Shown piece by piece: positions 33,608 to 42,286 of a DNA stretch of 64,000 bases; position 1 is the first letter of the stretch, and the number at the start of each line of letters is the position of its first letter. The position numbers and the translations under genes were made by a program. The notes beneath the pieces were generated by a model. That model was not told where the DNA came from, made no database searches, and worked only from the letters and a program-made list of their open reading frames with translations. The stretch covers positions 1 to 64,000 of the forward strand of contig JABDGU010000009.1 of the NCBI GenBank assembly GCA_013285905.1, given 5' to 3'. The DNA is from Bacteroidota bacterium (GTDB lineage: Bacteria > Bacteroidota > Bacteroidia > Chitinophagales > Chitinophagaceae).

Positions 33608-34813
33608 ATGCAAAAAAAGCGCTTTTTAGTTCTCACCAACAGAATACCCTATCCGCTGACAGACGGGGGCAACCTGGCTATGAACGCTATGATAGACGGC
33701 TATCACAATGCCGGCAAGGAGGTCTATCTCCTGGCCATGCATACCACCCGCCATCCCGTATCTGCCGAGCAATTATCTAATTTGTATCAGCATACTAATG
33801 GTTTCAGCACGGTTGATATTGACAATAGCATCCATTTTTTCGGCACATTAAGTAATTTACTATTTAGCAAACGGCCCAATCATGCAGATCGTTTTTACCA
33901 TGCTTCTTTTATTAAAAAACTGGAAGAAGTAATAAATAGTTTCAAGCCTGATGTGATACAAATAGAAAGTGTTTTCCTCAGCACTTATATTCCATTTATT
34001 AAAAAGCATACTTCGGCCGCTTTAGTGCTAAGGGTACATAATATTGAATACCAGGTCTGGCAAAGGCTGGCACATGATACTAAAAGCATTTTCAAGAAAT
34101 ATTACCTCGGCAACCTGGCAAAACGCATGTTGCATTTTGAGGAGCATGCATGGCAACAATACGACCTTCTCTTGCCCATCACAAGTGCAGATGCCGCGCT
34201 TATTGCGTCGTCGGGAAATAAGACGCCTTATATCATTGCGCCTTATGGAATTGATATGAGGGAGATCATGCCGGGGCAGAACGAAAAATGGGAAGCTTAC
34301 CACATTGGCGCAATGGACTGGCTGCCCAATATGGAAGCTATAAAATGGTTCCTGCAGGATATATGGCCACTTGTGCATGAGGCATTGCCGGATTTCAGGT
34401 TTTCTTTTGCAGGCAGGTATATGCCGGATAGTTTTAAGAACATGGGTATAGAAGGTGTGTCTTGCGAAGGAGAAGTACCGGACGCTGCGGCTTTCATAGC
34501 CGATAAAAAAATACTTATTGTACCGCTAAAAGCGGGGGGAGGTATTCGTGTTAAAATACTGGAAGCCATGGCCGCAGGCAAAATAGTTATCAGTACGGAT
34601 GTGGGCATGCAGGGCATAGAAGCCACGTCCGGCACGCATTACCTGGCAGCCAACAAGCCTGCCGAATTTGCAAGTGCTATAAAATGGTGCCTGGAAAATA
34701 AGGGCCTTGCAGAAGCGATAGCCACGAATGCGCTTTCTCTTATTAAGGACAAATACGAACAAAACGAAATAATGAAACGGGTTATAGAAGGCATTAGCGA
34801 CATAAGGCATTGA
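33608..34813 (+). CDS. Glycosyltransferase, GT4 family
   Basis: 401 residues from the ATG at 33608 (upstream TTG codons are in frame but fall inside a promoter-like element). GT-B fold: N-terminal FLVLTNRIPYPLTDGGNLAMNAM with the TDGG loop, VLRVHNIEYQVW acceptor-side helix, and the C-terminal donor site IVPLKAGGGIRVKILEAMAAGKIVISTDVGMQGIE with an intact EX7E-like region. It transfers a sugar from an activated nucleotide to a glycan or lipid acceptor at the cytoplasmic face of the membrane, probably for surface polysaccharide. Divergently arranged with its paralogue at 32325. Confidence 0.9.
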   Translation: MQKKRFLVLTNRIPYPLTDGGNLAMNAMIDGYHNAGKEVYLLAMHTTRHPVSAEQLSNLYQHTNGFSTVDIDNSIHFFGTLSNLLFSKRPNHADRFYHASFIKKLEEVINSFKPDVIQIESVFLSTYIPFIKKHTSAALVLRVHNIEYQVWQRLAHDTKSIFKKYYLGNLAKRMLHFEEHAWQQYDLLLPITSADAALIASSGNKTPYIIAPYGIDMREIMPGQNEKWEAYHIGAMDWLPNMEAIKWFLQDIWPLVHEALPDFRFSFAGRYMPDSFKNMGIEGVSCEGEVPDAAAFIADKKILIVPLKAGGGIRVKILEAMAAGKIVISTDVGMQGIEATSGTHYLAANKPAEFASAIKWCLENKGLAEAIATNALSLIKDKYEQNEIMKRVIEGISDIRH

Positions 34814-34891
34814 GTATTCTGTTGATAATGCTATTTTTAAGAAAATGAATTATTAAGCCAGTCTTATTAAATTTACCCTTTCATAATCATT

Positions 34892-35926
34892 TTGTCAAAC
34901 TACCCCACTCAAAAAAGCGACTTTAGGTCATACCTCCCTCTCCTTTGGAGAGGGTTGGGGAGAGGTTTTTATTTTCTTCTCATTACAATCATTTTTTCCT
35001 TGTCCTGCAAAAAAGACCTGCTTTATTTTCAGAATGTACAGCAATTAGACAGCCATACATCTGTTGACCGCCTTAACAGGATATTTTTCGTAAATGATAC
35101 TCTGGGCTTTATAGCAGGCGGGCAGCGCTTTTACAATGCAGTCATCCTCACAACCCGTGACGGGGGCTATACCTGGAAAAAGGATACTTTCCCGCAGGCT
35201 GGGAAGGAAATGTTTGGACTGGTGCAGTCTGCATCCAGTACTATCTACTCCTGTGGTTATGATGGCAAACTGCTTTACACAAATGATATGGGCAATAGCT
35301 GGAATTTTTCGCAGATGCAGTACCTGCCTGAAAATGATATTGCATTTACTGATTCCACACATGCTATAGTTGTGGGGGGGCAGAGTTTTTACAGCGGCTA
35401 CATGTCATACATCAATAATTACGGCGGCTTTATAAAATGGGATTCTCTTAACTACCAGATCAACAGGATAAAGATGGTGAATGGCAATACAGGTTACCAG
35501 TGCGGCTATGGTGTGATATCGAAAACTACTGACAAGGGCCAAACATGGAATATACTGCAAGTGCAGGGCGATGATTTTACAGGCATGGACATTCATAACA
35601 ACGGAAATGAATTGTGGGTATGCGGCTATAATGGCAGTGTTTTTCATAGTTCTGACGGCGGCAATAGCTGGGAGCGATTGAGAAATGGCAATGACCTGAC
35701 AATTGCCCATTATAACCTGCTGGATATTTTTTTCCAGGATAGCCAAAACGGCTGGGCTGTGGGCGAAAACGGACTGGTATTGTACAGTAAGGATGCCGGC
35801 CACCACTGGATGCAATACAATCATTTTACAGACAATGGCCTTCGCAGCTTATCCCTGCGCCCAAACGGAGACCTTATTGTATGCGGCGATAATGGCGCCC
35901 TGTATAGGATAAGCCCTCAACACTAA
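34892..35926 (+). CDS. YCF48/BNR-repeat lipoprotein with REP-derived N-terminus
   Basis: About 322-344 residues. The body is a beta-propeller of YCF48/sialidase-type repeats (LTTRDGGYTWKKD, LYTNDMGNSWNFS, KTTDKGQTWNI, HSSDGGNSWERL, YSKDAGHHWMQ). The N-terminus is a lipoprotein signal ending FSLSC followed by KKD. The longest frame starts at TTG 34892, but residues 15-25 (LPLLWRGLGRG) are encoded by a palindromic repeat, so the working start may be the TTG at 34955 inside that repeat. The protein should be exported and lipid-anchored. Homologues fold YCF48 propellers for photosystem assembly; here the role is unknown. Confidence 0.78.
   Translation: MSNYPTQKSDFRSYLPLLWRGLGRGFYFLLITIIFSLSCKKDLLYFQNVQQLDSHTSVDRLNRIFFVNDTLGFIAGGQRFYNAVILTTRDGGYTWKKDTFPQAGKEMFGLVQSASSTIYSCGYDGKLLYTNDMGNSWNFSQMQYLPENDIAFTDSTHAIVVGGQSFYSGYMSYINNYGGFIKWDSLNYQINRIKMVNGNTGYQCGYGVISKTTDKGQTWNILQVQGDDFTGMDIHNNGNELWVCGYNGSVFHSSDGGNSWERLRNGNDLTIAHYNLLDIFFQDSQNGWAVGENGLVLYSKDAGHHWMQYNHFTDNGLRSLSLRPNGDLIVCGDNGALYRISPQH
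34936..34954. repeat. REP palindrome CCCTCTCC-TTT-GGAGAGGG in a signal-peptide region
   Basis: Perfect 8-bp stem with 3-base loop followed by TTGGGGAGAGG. This is a common dispersed repeat form in Bacteroidota, and here it is translated. Confidence 0.7.
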
Positions 35927-36017
35927 GCCCCAAATCTTAAAAAATACAAATACCAACCGCACAAGATTTCATAGCAGAAAGTTGGTTCTCGCGGACATTT
36001 GGAACTTTTTAAAAAAA

Positions 36018-36153
36018 GTCCTGTAAGGACTAAATATTGGTAAAAAACAAGAACAATATTCAAGTGTGCCATAGGTACACCATATTCCGTGCCTACGGCG
36101 CGGTGATGAGGCTGGATTTACGTTTTCTACCAATATATTGCTCCTCTGGAGCA
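36018..36153. repeat. Paired TTTTCTACCAA-family repeats (copies 4 and 5) in inverted orientation
   Basis: The 35927-36237 spacer contains no gene. Copy 4 (36018-36049, reverse) has hairpin GTCCT-GTA-AGGAC and TATTGGTAAAAAA. Copy 5 (36121-36153, forward) has TTTTCTACCAATATATTG and hairpin GCTCC-TCT-GGAGC. Facing copies about 70 bases apart resemble a BIME-like unit. The remainder before lysS is a run of CTTTTTAACC-like 8-10-base repeats (36178-36226). Confidence 0.6.
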
Positions 36154-36225
36154 AGGTTCGAATTCTACATTCTATTTATTTAAGCTTTTACCTTTTTAAC
36201 CCTTTAACCTTTTAGCCTTTTAACT

Positions 36226-36233
36226 TACTTTTG
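36226..36233 (+). promoter_or_regulatory. Candidate -7 element (TACTTTTG) for lysS, near-leaderless
   Basis: TAnnTTTG match whose last base is 4 bases from the ATG at 36238. Transcription would start at or beside the start codon. Confidence 0.4.
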
Positions 36234-36237
36234 CGCC

Positions 36238-37761
36238 ATGCAAACCACACTTAGCGAACAGGAAATAGTACGCAGGGACAAGCTTACAGAGATACAGGCA
36301 CTGGGTATAGACCCCTACCCCGCCCCATTATATGAAATAACACATACTGCCCAATATATAAGAGACAATTATACCGACGAAAAAGCAGAGCAGTTCAAAT
36401 CTGTTTCTTTTGCCGGGCGCATTATGAGTGTGCGCGACATGGGTAAGGCCAACTTCGCGGTGTTGCAGGACAGCACAGGCAAAATGCAGGTATACATACG
36501 CCGCGATGATATTTGCCCAGGCGAGGACAAAACACTGTACAATACCTTATGGAAAAAACTGCTTGACATTGGAGACATCATTGGTGTGAAGGGTTTTGTG
36601 TTCATTACAAAAACAGGGGAATTGTCCATACATGTAGAGCAATTTACTTTGCTCACCAAATCCTTGCATCCCCTGCCTGTTGTTAAGGAAAAAGACGGTG
36701 AAGTGTTTGATGCTGTTACCGACCTGGAGTATAAATACCGCCAGCGCTATGCTGACCTGATAGTAAACCCCAATGTGCGTGAAACTTTTATGCGCATCAC
36801 GAAAATGAAGAATGCCATACGCAATTTTCTCAACGAGCGTGGCGCGCTGGAAGTGGACACACCTGTGTTACAAAGCATACCCGGTGGGGCTATCGCCCGC
36901 CCTTTTGTAACACACCACAATGCCCTGGATATGCCCTTATACCTGCGCATAGCAAACGAACTATACCTGAAACGCCTTATAGTAGGCGGTTTTGAGTGGG
37001 TATATGAGTTCAGCCGCAATTTCCGCAACGAGGGTATGGACAGGACGCACAATCCTGAATTTACCATTCTTGAATTCTACGTAGCCTACAAGGACTATCT
37101 CTGGATGATGGAGATAACAGAGCAGATGCTGGAGCAAACGGCTATTGCTACCAATGGCAGCTGCCTCAGCAATATTAACGGCACAGAAATAGACTTTAAA
37201 GCCCCTTATAAACGTATCAGCATCTATGATGCCATAAAAGAACACACAGGCATAGATATCAGCACGATGGATGAAGAAGAGCTGCGCGATGTTTGCAAAA
37301 AGCTGCATATAGGTGTTGACAATTCTATGGGCAAGGGCAAACTGATAGATGAGATATTTGGCGGCAAGTGCGAAGCTCATTATATACAACCTACCTTCAT
37401 TATCGACTACCCTGTTGAAATGAGCCCACTGACCAAGAAACACCGCGACAAACCGGGGCTGGTGGAGCGTTTTGAGCTTATTATAAATGGCAAAGAAATA
37501 GCCAATGCCTACAGCGAGCTGAACGACCCTATAGAGCAGCGCGGACGCTTTGAGGAGCAGGTGAAACTGATGGAACGCGGCGATGAAGAAGCCATGTATA
37601 TCGACTACGACTTCCTGCGCGCGCTGGAATATGGCATGCCACCTACCGCGGGCATAGGCATAGGTATAGAACGCCTTGCTATGCTGCTCACTGGCCAGGT
37701 ATCTATACAGGATGTGATTCTGTTTCCGCAAATGAGACCGGAGAAGGCTGGGGGAAATTAG
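36238..37761 (+). CDS. lysS: Lysyl-tRNA synthetase, class II
   Basis: 507-residue class IIb synthetase. N-terminal OB-fold for anticodon binding (VSFAGRIMSVRDMGKANFAVLQD). Motif 2 is FEWVYEFSRNFRNEGMDRTHNPEFTILEFY, and motif 3 includes GMPPTAGIGIGIERLAMLLTG. The segment RYADLIVNPNVRETF and the signature HNALDMPLYLRIANELYLKRLIVGG are diagnostic of bacterial LysRS. Full-length with no disruption. Start is the ATG shortly after a TAnnTTTG element. Confidence 0.97.
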   Translation: MQTTLSEQEIVRRDKLTEIQALGIDPYPAPLYEITHTAQYIRDNYTDEKAEQFKSVSFAGRIMSVRDMGKANFAVLQDSTGKMQVYIRRDDICPGEDKTLYNTLWKKLLDIGDIIGVKGFVFITKTGELSIHVEQFTLLTKSLHPLPVVKEKDGEVFDAVTDLEYKYRQRYADLIVNPNVRETFMRITKMKNAIRNFLNERGALEVDTPVLQSIPGGAIARPFVTHHNALDMPLYLRIANELYLKRLIVGGFEWVYEFSRNFRNEGMDRTHNPEFTILEFYVAYKDYLWMMEITEQMLEQTAIATNGSCLSNINGTEIDFKAPYKRISIYDAIKEHTGIDISTMDEEELRDVCKKLHIGVDNSMGKGKLIDEIFGGKCEAHYIQPTFIIDYPVEMSPLTKKHRDKPGLVERFELIINGKEIANAYSELNDPIEQRGRFEEQVKLMERGDEEAMYIDYDFLRALEYGMPPTAGIGIGIERLAMLLTGQVSIQDVILFPQMRPEKAGGN

Positions 37762-37800
37762 TCGTAAGTCATAAGTCGTAAGTAATTAGCAGTTTTAGAA

Positions 37801-38475
37801 ATGAGGAAAGCCTTTTTATTTTTGTTGTTATGTGCGTTTGCCCTGCAAAGCCATGCCCAGAGCTATAAAGACAGCATTGCTCTTTTTCGGGAACAATACC
37901 GGGATAGTTTTCTTACCGATGCGCACAGCCCTTTAAAGGCTGCTGATACTAGTTTCCTCAGATTCTATTCTGTTGACCATGCATATTGTATGGTTGCAAC
38001 ACTGGCCTTGACGAAAGACGCAAAGCCTTTTGCAATACAGACACACAGCGGCAAGACCAAAAACTATATAGAGTATGGGCTGCTGAGCTTTAAACTGCAT
38101 GGTAAAAAATATGCACTGCATGTTTACCAGGGCATAGACCTTATTGCCAAAGACCCTAAGTTTAAAGACTACCTTTTCATTCCATTTACAGATGAAACTA
38201 ATTATACCGAAACCTTTGGTGGGGGCCGATATATTGACTTGTCGGTAAAAGATATAAAGAGTAATAAGATCATCCTCGATTTTAATAAATGTTATAACCC
38301 TTATTGCGCATTTGCCGATGGCTATTCATGCCCCATACCGCCCCAAAGAAAATTCTCTGCATGTAAAGATCAGGGCCGGGGAAAAATTGTTTGGGAAGCC
38401 CGGGTAAAATTTCCCGCAGAGACTCGCAGAAAAACGCTGATTTTATTATGCAGGAAAATGGTAAGTTTCATTTAG
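37801..38475 (+). pseudogene. DUF1684 protein with a C-terminal frameshift
   Basis: Exported protein (signal MRKAFLFLLLCAFALQSHAQ) with DUF1684 residues intact to about 180: SPLKAADTSFLRFYSVD, TKNYIEYGLLSFKLHGKKYALHVYQ, LFIPFTDETNYTETFGGGRYIDL, DFNKCYNPYCAFADGYSCPIPP. Just after PIPP the frame breaks. A second frame from 38345 encodes KENSLHVKIRAGEKLFGKPG and stops at 38405-38407, which is the normal family ending. One extra C in the run at 38341-38344 explains it. The 38475 stop gives an unrelated 40-residue tail. Family function unknown. Either a recent mutation or a base-calling error. Confidence 0.78.
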
Positions 38476-39178
38476 AAACTCGCAGACCTGCATGGTAATA
38501 AAATGCTTAATATTAGAAAATGTTGATGTGCAAAAAAGTGCCCGTAATTTCCCATACTTTCCCGTACTTTCCCATCTATTTCACGTGATTTTCACATAAG
38601 GTAATCGTCCTTATTTATTGATTTTCAATTAATTATATCATTTGTGAAGATAAAAATGCACATAGGAAATAAAAAATGGGAAATGAGAAAGAACTTAATA
38701 ATTGCTGGGGTTTAAATTTGCTGTAAAGGTAAGATTTTGAGGTGTGGGTCGCAAAAAAAGATGTCCACATTTTTAAGGTCCGCCTGCCAGTCCTCCTGCC
38801 TTCATAGATATTTCATTCGGGCAGGCAAAACGCGGCACAAACCCCTTTCGCTGGCACAGAGAGCCCCGGCTAAAGGGGAATTAAATAAGCCGAAGAATGC
38901 TTGGTATTGCCAGTGCACATGCCACCCTACATACCAACAAGGGCGAAAATCAATGAACACTGCCAGGTCCCGAAGGCGGAGACCCGATAGAGAAGTAGCT
39001 TTATACATTTTGACATTTGCTTTCTCAGCCGATGTCTTCAGCTCGGGACTCAGCGGCAATTAAAGAGAAGGGCAAATATTTGCTTATCTTCGATTTGTCT
39101 AAATGAACACTGCCGAGTCCCGAAGGGGAGACTCGGCAGAGAAGTAATTTAGTAGCTTTATAATATAAAAGGATAAGT
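38476..39178. repeat. Repeat-rich spacer, no credible gene
   Basis: Contains, in order: 38753-38774, an inverted copy of the AATGTGGACATC plus seven T end block of the long repeat; 38901-38960, copy C of the TATTGCCA...GAACAC repeat; and two direct copies of a unit AATGAACACTGCC + GTCCCGAAGG... + AGTAGCTTTATA at 38952-39008 and 39102-39173. The second holds palindrome GCCGAGTC...GACTCGGC (39112-39137). Open frames here are chance. Confidence 0.65.
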
Positions 39179-41524
39179 ATGAAGCAGTATTTGCATTGCC
39201 TTTTTCTTCTTTTTTTTCTTTATTTTTCATCATTGGGTCTTGCGAATCAGAACCTGTTTGCTCAAATGCCCCTATGTTCAGGGCTAGGCTCAGGGTTAAT
39301 TTATAGTGTGGGTGGGCCAGGTGGTTCAACTATTTATAATTACGACCCATCCTTACCTCTTTCTTCCACTAATCCATCCCTTAATGCGCTCCCCCTTAGT
39401 GGCGTAGGAGTAGCCTTAGCTGTATCAGAAAACCTGAATGGTGTGGGGCCTTCCCCTACTTTCTATTCTATTGCTGATTCTGCCGGAATGCCTTGCTATA
39501 TTTATTATAACGGTACAAACTGGGTGAATACAGGACATTATATTGGGGCATCCTTAGCAGGAACAGGGATAGGTGCCGGTGGTGGGTTTATCTATGCTAT
39601 TTTGAGCAATAGCATTTATAAATATGACGGCACCGGTAATGCAAGTTTCCTTTTAGCTTTACCTGTTGGCTCCCAAATCACATATGATATTGCAGTGGAT
39701 TGTGCCGGCAATTTTTATATACTAAATGCATTTTATGGAGGGGGGTGGCTGAACGAATATAGTTCAAGTGGCAGTTTAGTTAATGCATGGACAACAAGCG
39801 GTATTCCCATGGGTAACGCTGGAGGTAGTTTAGCTATTGTTGGCAACCAGATATATTGTTTGTATGCTTCAGTTGTTGGAACTTATACTTTAGGTTTATT
39901 AAGCGGAACTATCAGCAATAGCAGCAGTAATATTAGTTTTAGCTTTACGGCTACATCTGCTTTTTCAGGTAGCACTGATTTTGCTTCCTGCCCCTTCGGC
40001 AATAATATAGTTATGGCCAATACAGATACGGCCTATTATAATTGCGGCAGCGGGCTGGCAGATAGCCTGAGTGCCAGCGGCATAGGGCCTTTTAGCTGGG
40101 CTGTGCTTAGCGGACCTGCCGTGCTAAACGGAAGTGGAGATAGTGTTACTGTGAGCAGCACCGGCCTTTCCACAATTGTGTTAAGTACATCGGCTTTTGC
40201 GCCCTGCGCTAATACAGATACTGTTACTGTAATACCATATATAAGCCCGCCAACAATGAACAGCAATAGCCCGGTGTGTACAAATGGGAATTTGGTATTG
40301 GGAATTGGGAATTTGCTGGCCGGCGCTACTTATAGCTGGACAGGACCAGGCGGTTTTGCAAGCGCTAATCAGAATGCAACTGTTTACAATATACAATTAG
40401 CGGATTCAGGTTATTATACTGTCAGAGATTCCCTGAATGGCTGTGTATCTTCAGACAGTATTTTAGTAAGCGTGCTGCAAAGCCCTTTGACGCCGCAGGC
40501 TAGCCATAACACGCCCTGCGCGGGTGATAGTTTGGGCCTGGCAGTAAACAGTCCACAAGCTGGCTGCACATTTAGCTGGAGTGGGCCACAGGGTTTTAAT
40601 GCTAATGCGGAGGACACTTTTATAGCCCATGCGCAAAGTGGCAATGCGGGCAATTATATACTTACTGCACACCTGAATGGCTGCACCAGCCCTGACACTA
40701 CGCTTGTTATTGTAACACCCACGGCAGGGCCGCCCATTATACAAATAGCAGGCGTACCTACCGATACCATGTGCATAGGTGGCAGTCTGAGCCTTGATGC
40801 CACGGCAACGAATGCAGGCAGCGCGCCTAGCTACCAATGGAAGAAGAACGGGAGCAATATAATAGGGGCAACAAACGCAAGCTATACCACAAGCGGACTG
40901 AGTAATGGCGACATAATGAGTTGCGAAGTAAGAGGCAATGCCACCTGCCAACCAGTGGACACGACCATAAGCGCAGGACTGTACATACATGTGCTGCAAT
41001 TATCGCCGCCAAGTCTCAGCCTTAGCATTTTTCCGCTTATATATACCAACGGCCAGCTTGTAACCTTTTCGAGCCATATACCTGCAGGCAGCACAGGTAT
41101 ATCTTACCAATGGACAAAGAATGGCGTGGATATTGCAGGCGCCATACAACCCACTTATTCAAGCACGAATTTAAGTTTGAACGACACTATCTGCCTGATC
41201 GTTTATGACCATTTGCAATGCACGGAACCTGACTCTGTGATAGCTTGTGTGGAGCTGACGAATGGGATTCCCCCCAGCCCCCTGAAGGGGGAGTTTGTGG
41301 TTTATCCGAACCCTGTAACGAATCAGTTGACAATTCAGATTGCTGGTCAGGCGAGCAACAATGGCGTAAAGATATTTGATATGGTGGGGAGGATAGTTTA
41401 TAGTGGGTTCATCAGTCAAAACAAAACAATTGTTTCTACAAGTGATTTTTCTTCGGGTGTTTATTTTGTGCAAGTGCTATCTGCGAATGGGGATAAGGAA
41501 ATAGTGAAGGTGATAAAGGAATAA
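39179..41524 (+). CDS. T9SS-secreted protein with Ig-like/PKD repeats
   Basis: 781 residues. Signal peptide about MKQYLHCLFLLFFLYFSSLGLANQNLFA. Residues 30-270 form a beta-rich propeller-like domain (GGSTIYNYDPS, DIAVDCAGNFYILN). From about 285 there are four or five Ig-like/PKD repeats of about 80 residues, each with paired Cys (NSPVCTNGNLV...DSLNGCVSSDSI; PCAGDSLGL...LNGCTSPDTT; MCIGGSLSLD...ATCQPVDTT). C-terminal type A sorting domain: VVYPNPVTNQLTIQI through YFVQVLSANGDKEIVKVIKE. It is exported by the type IX system to the cell surface or medium. The linker before the sorting domain (PPSPLKGE) is REP-derived. Confidence 0.88.
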   Translation: MKQYLHCLFLLFFLYFSSLGLANQNLFAQMPLCSGLGSGLIYSVGGPGGSTIYNYDPSLPLSSTNPSLNALPLSGVGVALAVSENLNGVGPSPTFYSIADSAGMPCYIYYNGTNWVNTGHYIGASLAGTGIGAGGGFIYAILSNSIYKYDGTGNASFLLALPVGSQITYDIAVDCAGNFYILNAFYGGGWLNEYSSSGSLVNAWTTSGIPMGNAGGSLAIVGNQIYCLYASVVGTYTLGLLSGTISNSSSNISFSFTATSAFSGSTDFASCPFGNNIVMANTDTAYYNCGSGLADSLSASGIGPFSWAVLSGPAVLNGSGDSVTVSSTGLSTIVLSTSAFAPCANTDTVTVIPYISPPTMNSNSPVCTNGNLVLGIGNLLAGATYSWTGPGGFASANQNATVYNIQLADSGYYTVRDSLNGCVSSDSILVSVLQSPLTPQASHNTPCAGDSLGLAVNSPQAGCTFSWSGPQGFNANAEDTFIAHAQSGNAGNYILTAHLNGCTSPDTTLVIVTPTAGPPIIQIAGVPTDTMCIGGSLSLDATATNAGSAPSYQWKKNGSNIIGATNASYTTSGLSNGDIMSCEVRGNATCQPVDTTISAGLYIHVLQLSPPSLSLSIFPLIYTNGQLVTFSSHIPAGSTGISYQWTKNGVDIAGAIQPTYSSTNLSLNDTICLIVYDHLQCTEPDSVIACVELTNGIPPSPLKGEFVVYPNPVTNQLTIQIAGQASNNGVKIFDMVGRIVYSGFISQNKTIVSTSDFSSGVYFVQVLSANGDKEIVKVIKE
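41278..41291. repeat. REP palindrome CCCCCT-GA-AGGGGG inside the T9SS gene
   Basis: 6-bp stem, translated in frame as PSPLKG between the last Ig repeat and the sorting domain. Same family style as 2496-2575. Confidence 0.65.
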
Positions 41525-41546
41525 AATAGGAGCAATACAAGTGTGT

Positions 41547-41573
41547 GCGAGTCCCGATGGAGGAGACTTGCGC
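41547..41573. repeat. GAGTCCCGA...GACTTGCGC palindrome (repeat family member)
   Basis: GCGAGTCCCGATGG/AGGAGACTTGCGC 23 bases after the T9SS gene. The same GAGTCCCGAAGG core is found at 27073, 28211, 30842 (reverse), 38965 and 39112. It may act as the terminator of the T9SS gene or of the convergent gene. Confidence 0.5.
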
Positions 41574-41614
41574 AGGTTGTATATCTTGCTTGAATTCCTT
41601 TATGCAGATGCGAT

Positions 41615-42142
41615 CTACTGCCCGATATTCTGGGCCAGGCCAATGGCCAGTAAGAGCACTATGAAACCTAATACAATGCCTGAAACAGCTTTGATAAGGT
41701 GGGGAGTGTGGTTCTTGATACCCCATATACCTAATATGATGCCCCCGAGGCCGAATAAACCAAGGAGTATATAAAACAAAACCAAAGGGATATGAAAAAG
41801 AGCCAATAAAATAAGATCAAGCAAAAGGCCCCAGCCTGCCACATGCGGTGCGAACACAGCGGGATCGTACTCATCATCATCGTCCCCTATCATGCTTCTG
41901 AAACCATGCCTGATGCGCTGAAAGAAATTTGCTTTATGTGCTATACTATTATGAGCGCCTGAAAAGCCTGCGCCTTCGCTATTTTCGGGAAGCCCTGTTG
42001 ATAATGCAAGCGCTTCGCTATGCTCATCATTATTAGTGGCAAGCTCTTTATTTTCTTTCTTTACGAGGAAGGCTGCATCTGAACGCAGTGCGCAATTAAA
42101 AATAAAAAACGACAGGAATAAGAACGCGCATTTTAAGTTCAT
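41615..42142 (-). CDS. Small exported membrane protein, hypothetical
   Basis: Not recognised. 175 residues with a signal peptide or N-terminal anchor (MNLKCAFLFLSFFIFNCALRSDA), a hydrophilic acidic loop including DDDDEYD, then two strongly hydrophobic helices (GWGLLLDLILLALFHIPLVLFYILLGLFGLGGII and IKAVSGIVLGFIVLLLAIGLA). The glycine-rich second helix resembles small DUF4190-like envelope proteins. Convergent with the T9SS gene. Function unknown. Confidence 0.7.
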   Translation of the reverse strand: MNLKCAFLFLSFFIFNCALRSDAAFLVKKENKELATNNDEHSEALALSTGLPENSEGAGFSGAHNSIAHKANFFQRIRHGFRSMIGDDDDEYDPAVFAPHVAGWGLLLDLILLALFHIPLVLFYILLGLFGLGGIILGIWGIKNHTPHLIKAVSGIVLGFIVLLLAIGLAQNIGQ

Positions 42143-42218
42143 CGGTGTGATTTTGATTAAAGCTACACAAATATCCGCTTATATCATGCATACAGCTTTG
42201 AAAACATGTGTATTTGCA

Positions 42219-42252
42219 ACAAAAAAGCAAATTGAATACTATCAATTTGCTT
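42219..42252 (-). terminator. Rho-independent terminator after the skp cluster
   Basis: On the minus strand: AAAGCAAATTGA, loop, TCAATTTGCTTT followed by a T-tract (TTTTTTG). 12-bp perfect stem with a 6-base loop, 35 bases past the last skp stop. Confidence 0.8.
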
Positions 42253-42286
42253 TGCTGCTATAGCGCTGTGGCGCTAAAAATAAATA

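Noticed and set aside
36961-37731. A 256-codon reverse-strand open frame
   Set aside because: Antisense to lysS, no start context and no domain.
38737-39063. A 108-codon open frame in the spacer before the T9SS gene
   Set aside because: Its sequence is made of three repeat fragments; no domain and biased residues.
42261-42276. TAGCGC-TGTG-GCGCTA hairpin considered as the skp terminator
   Set aside because: No U-run follows on the minus strand; the 42219-42252 hairpin is the better terminator.
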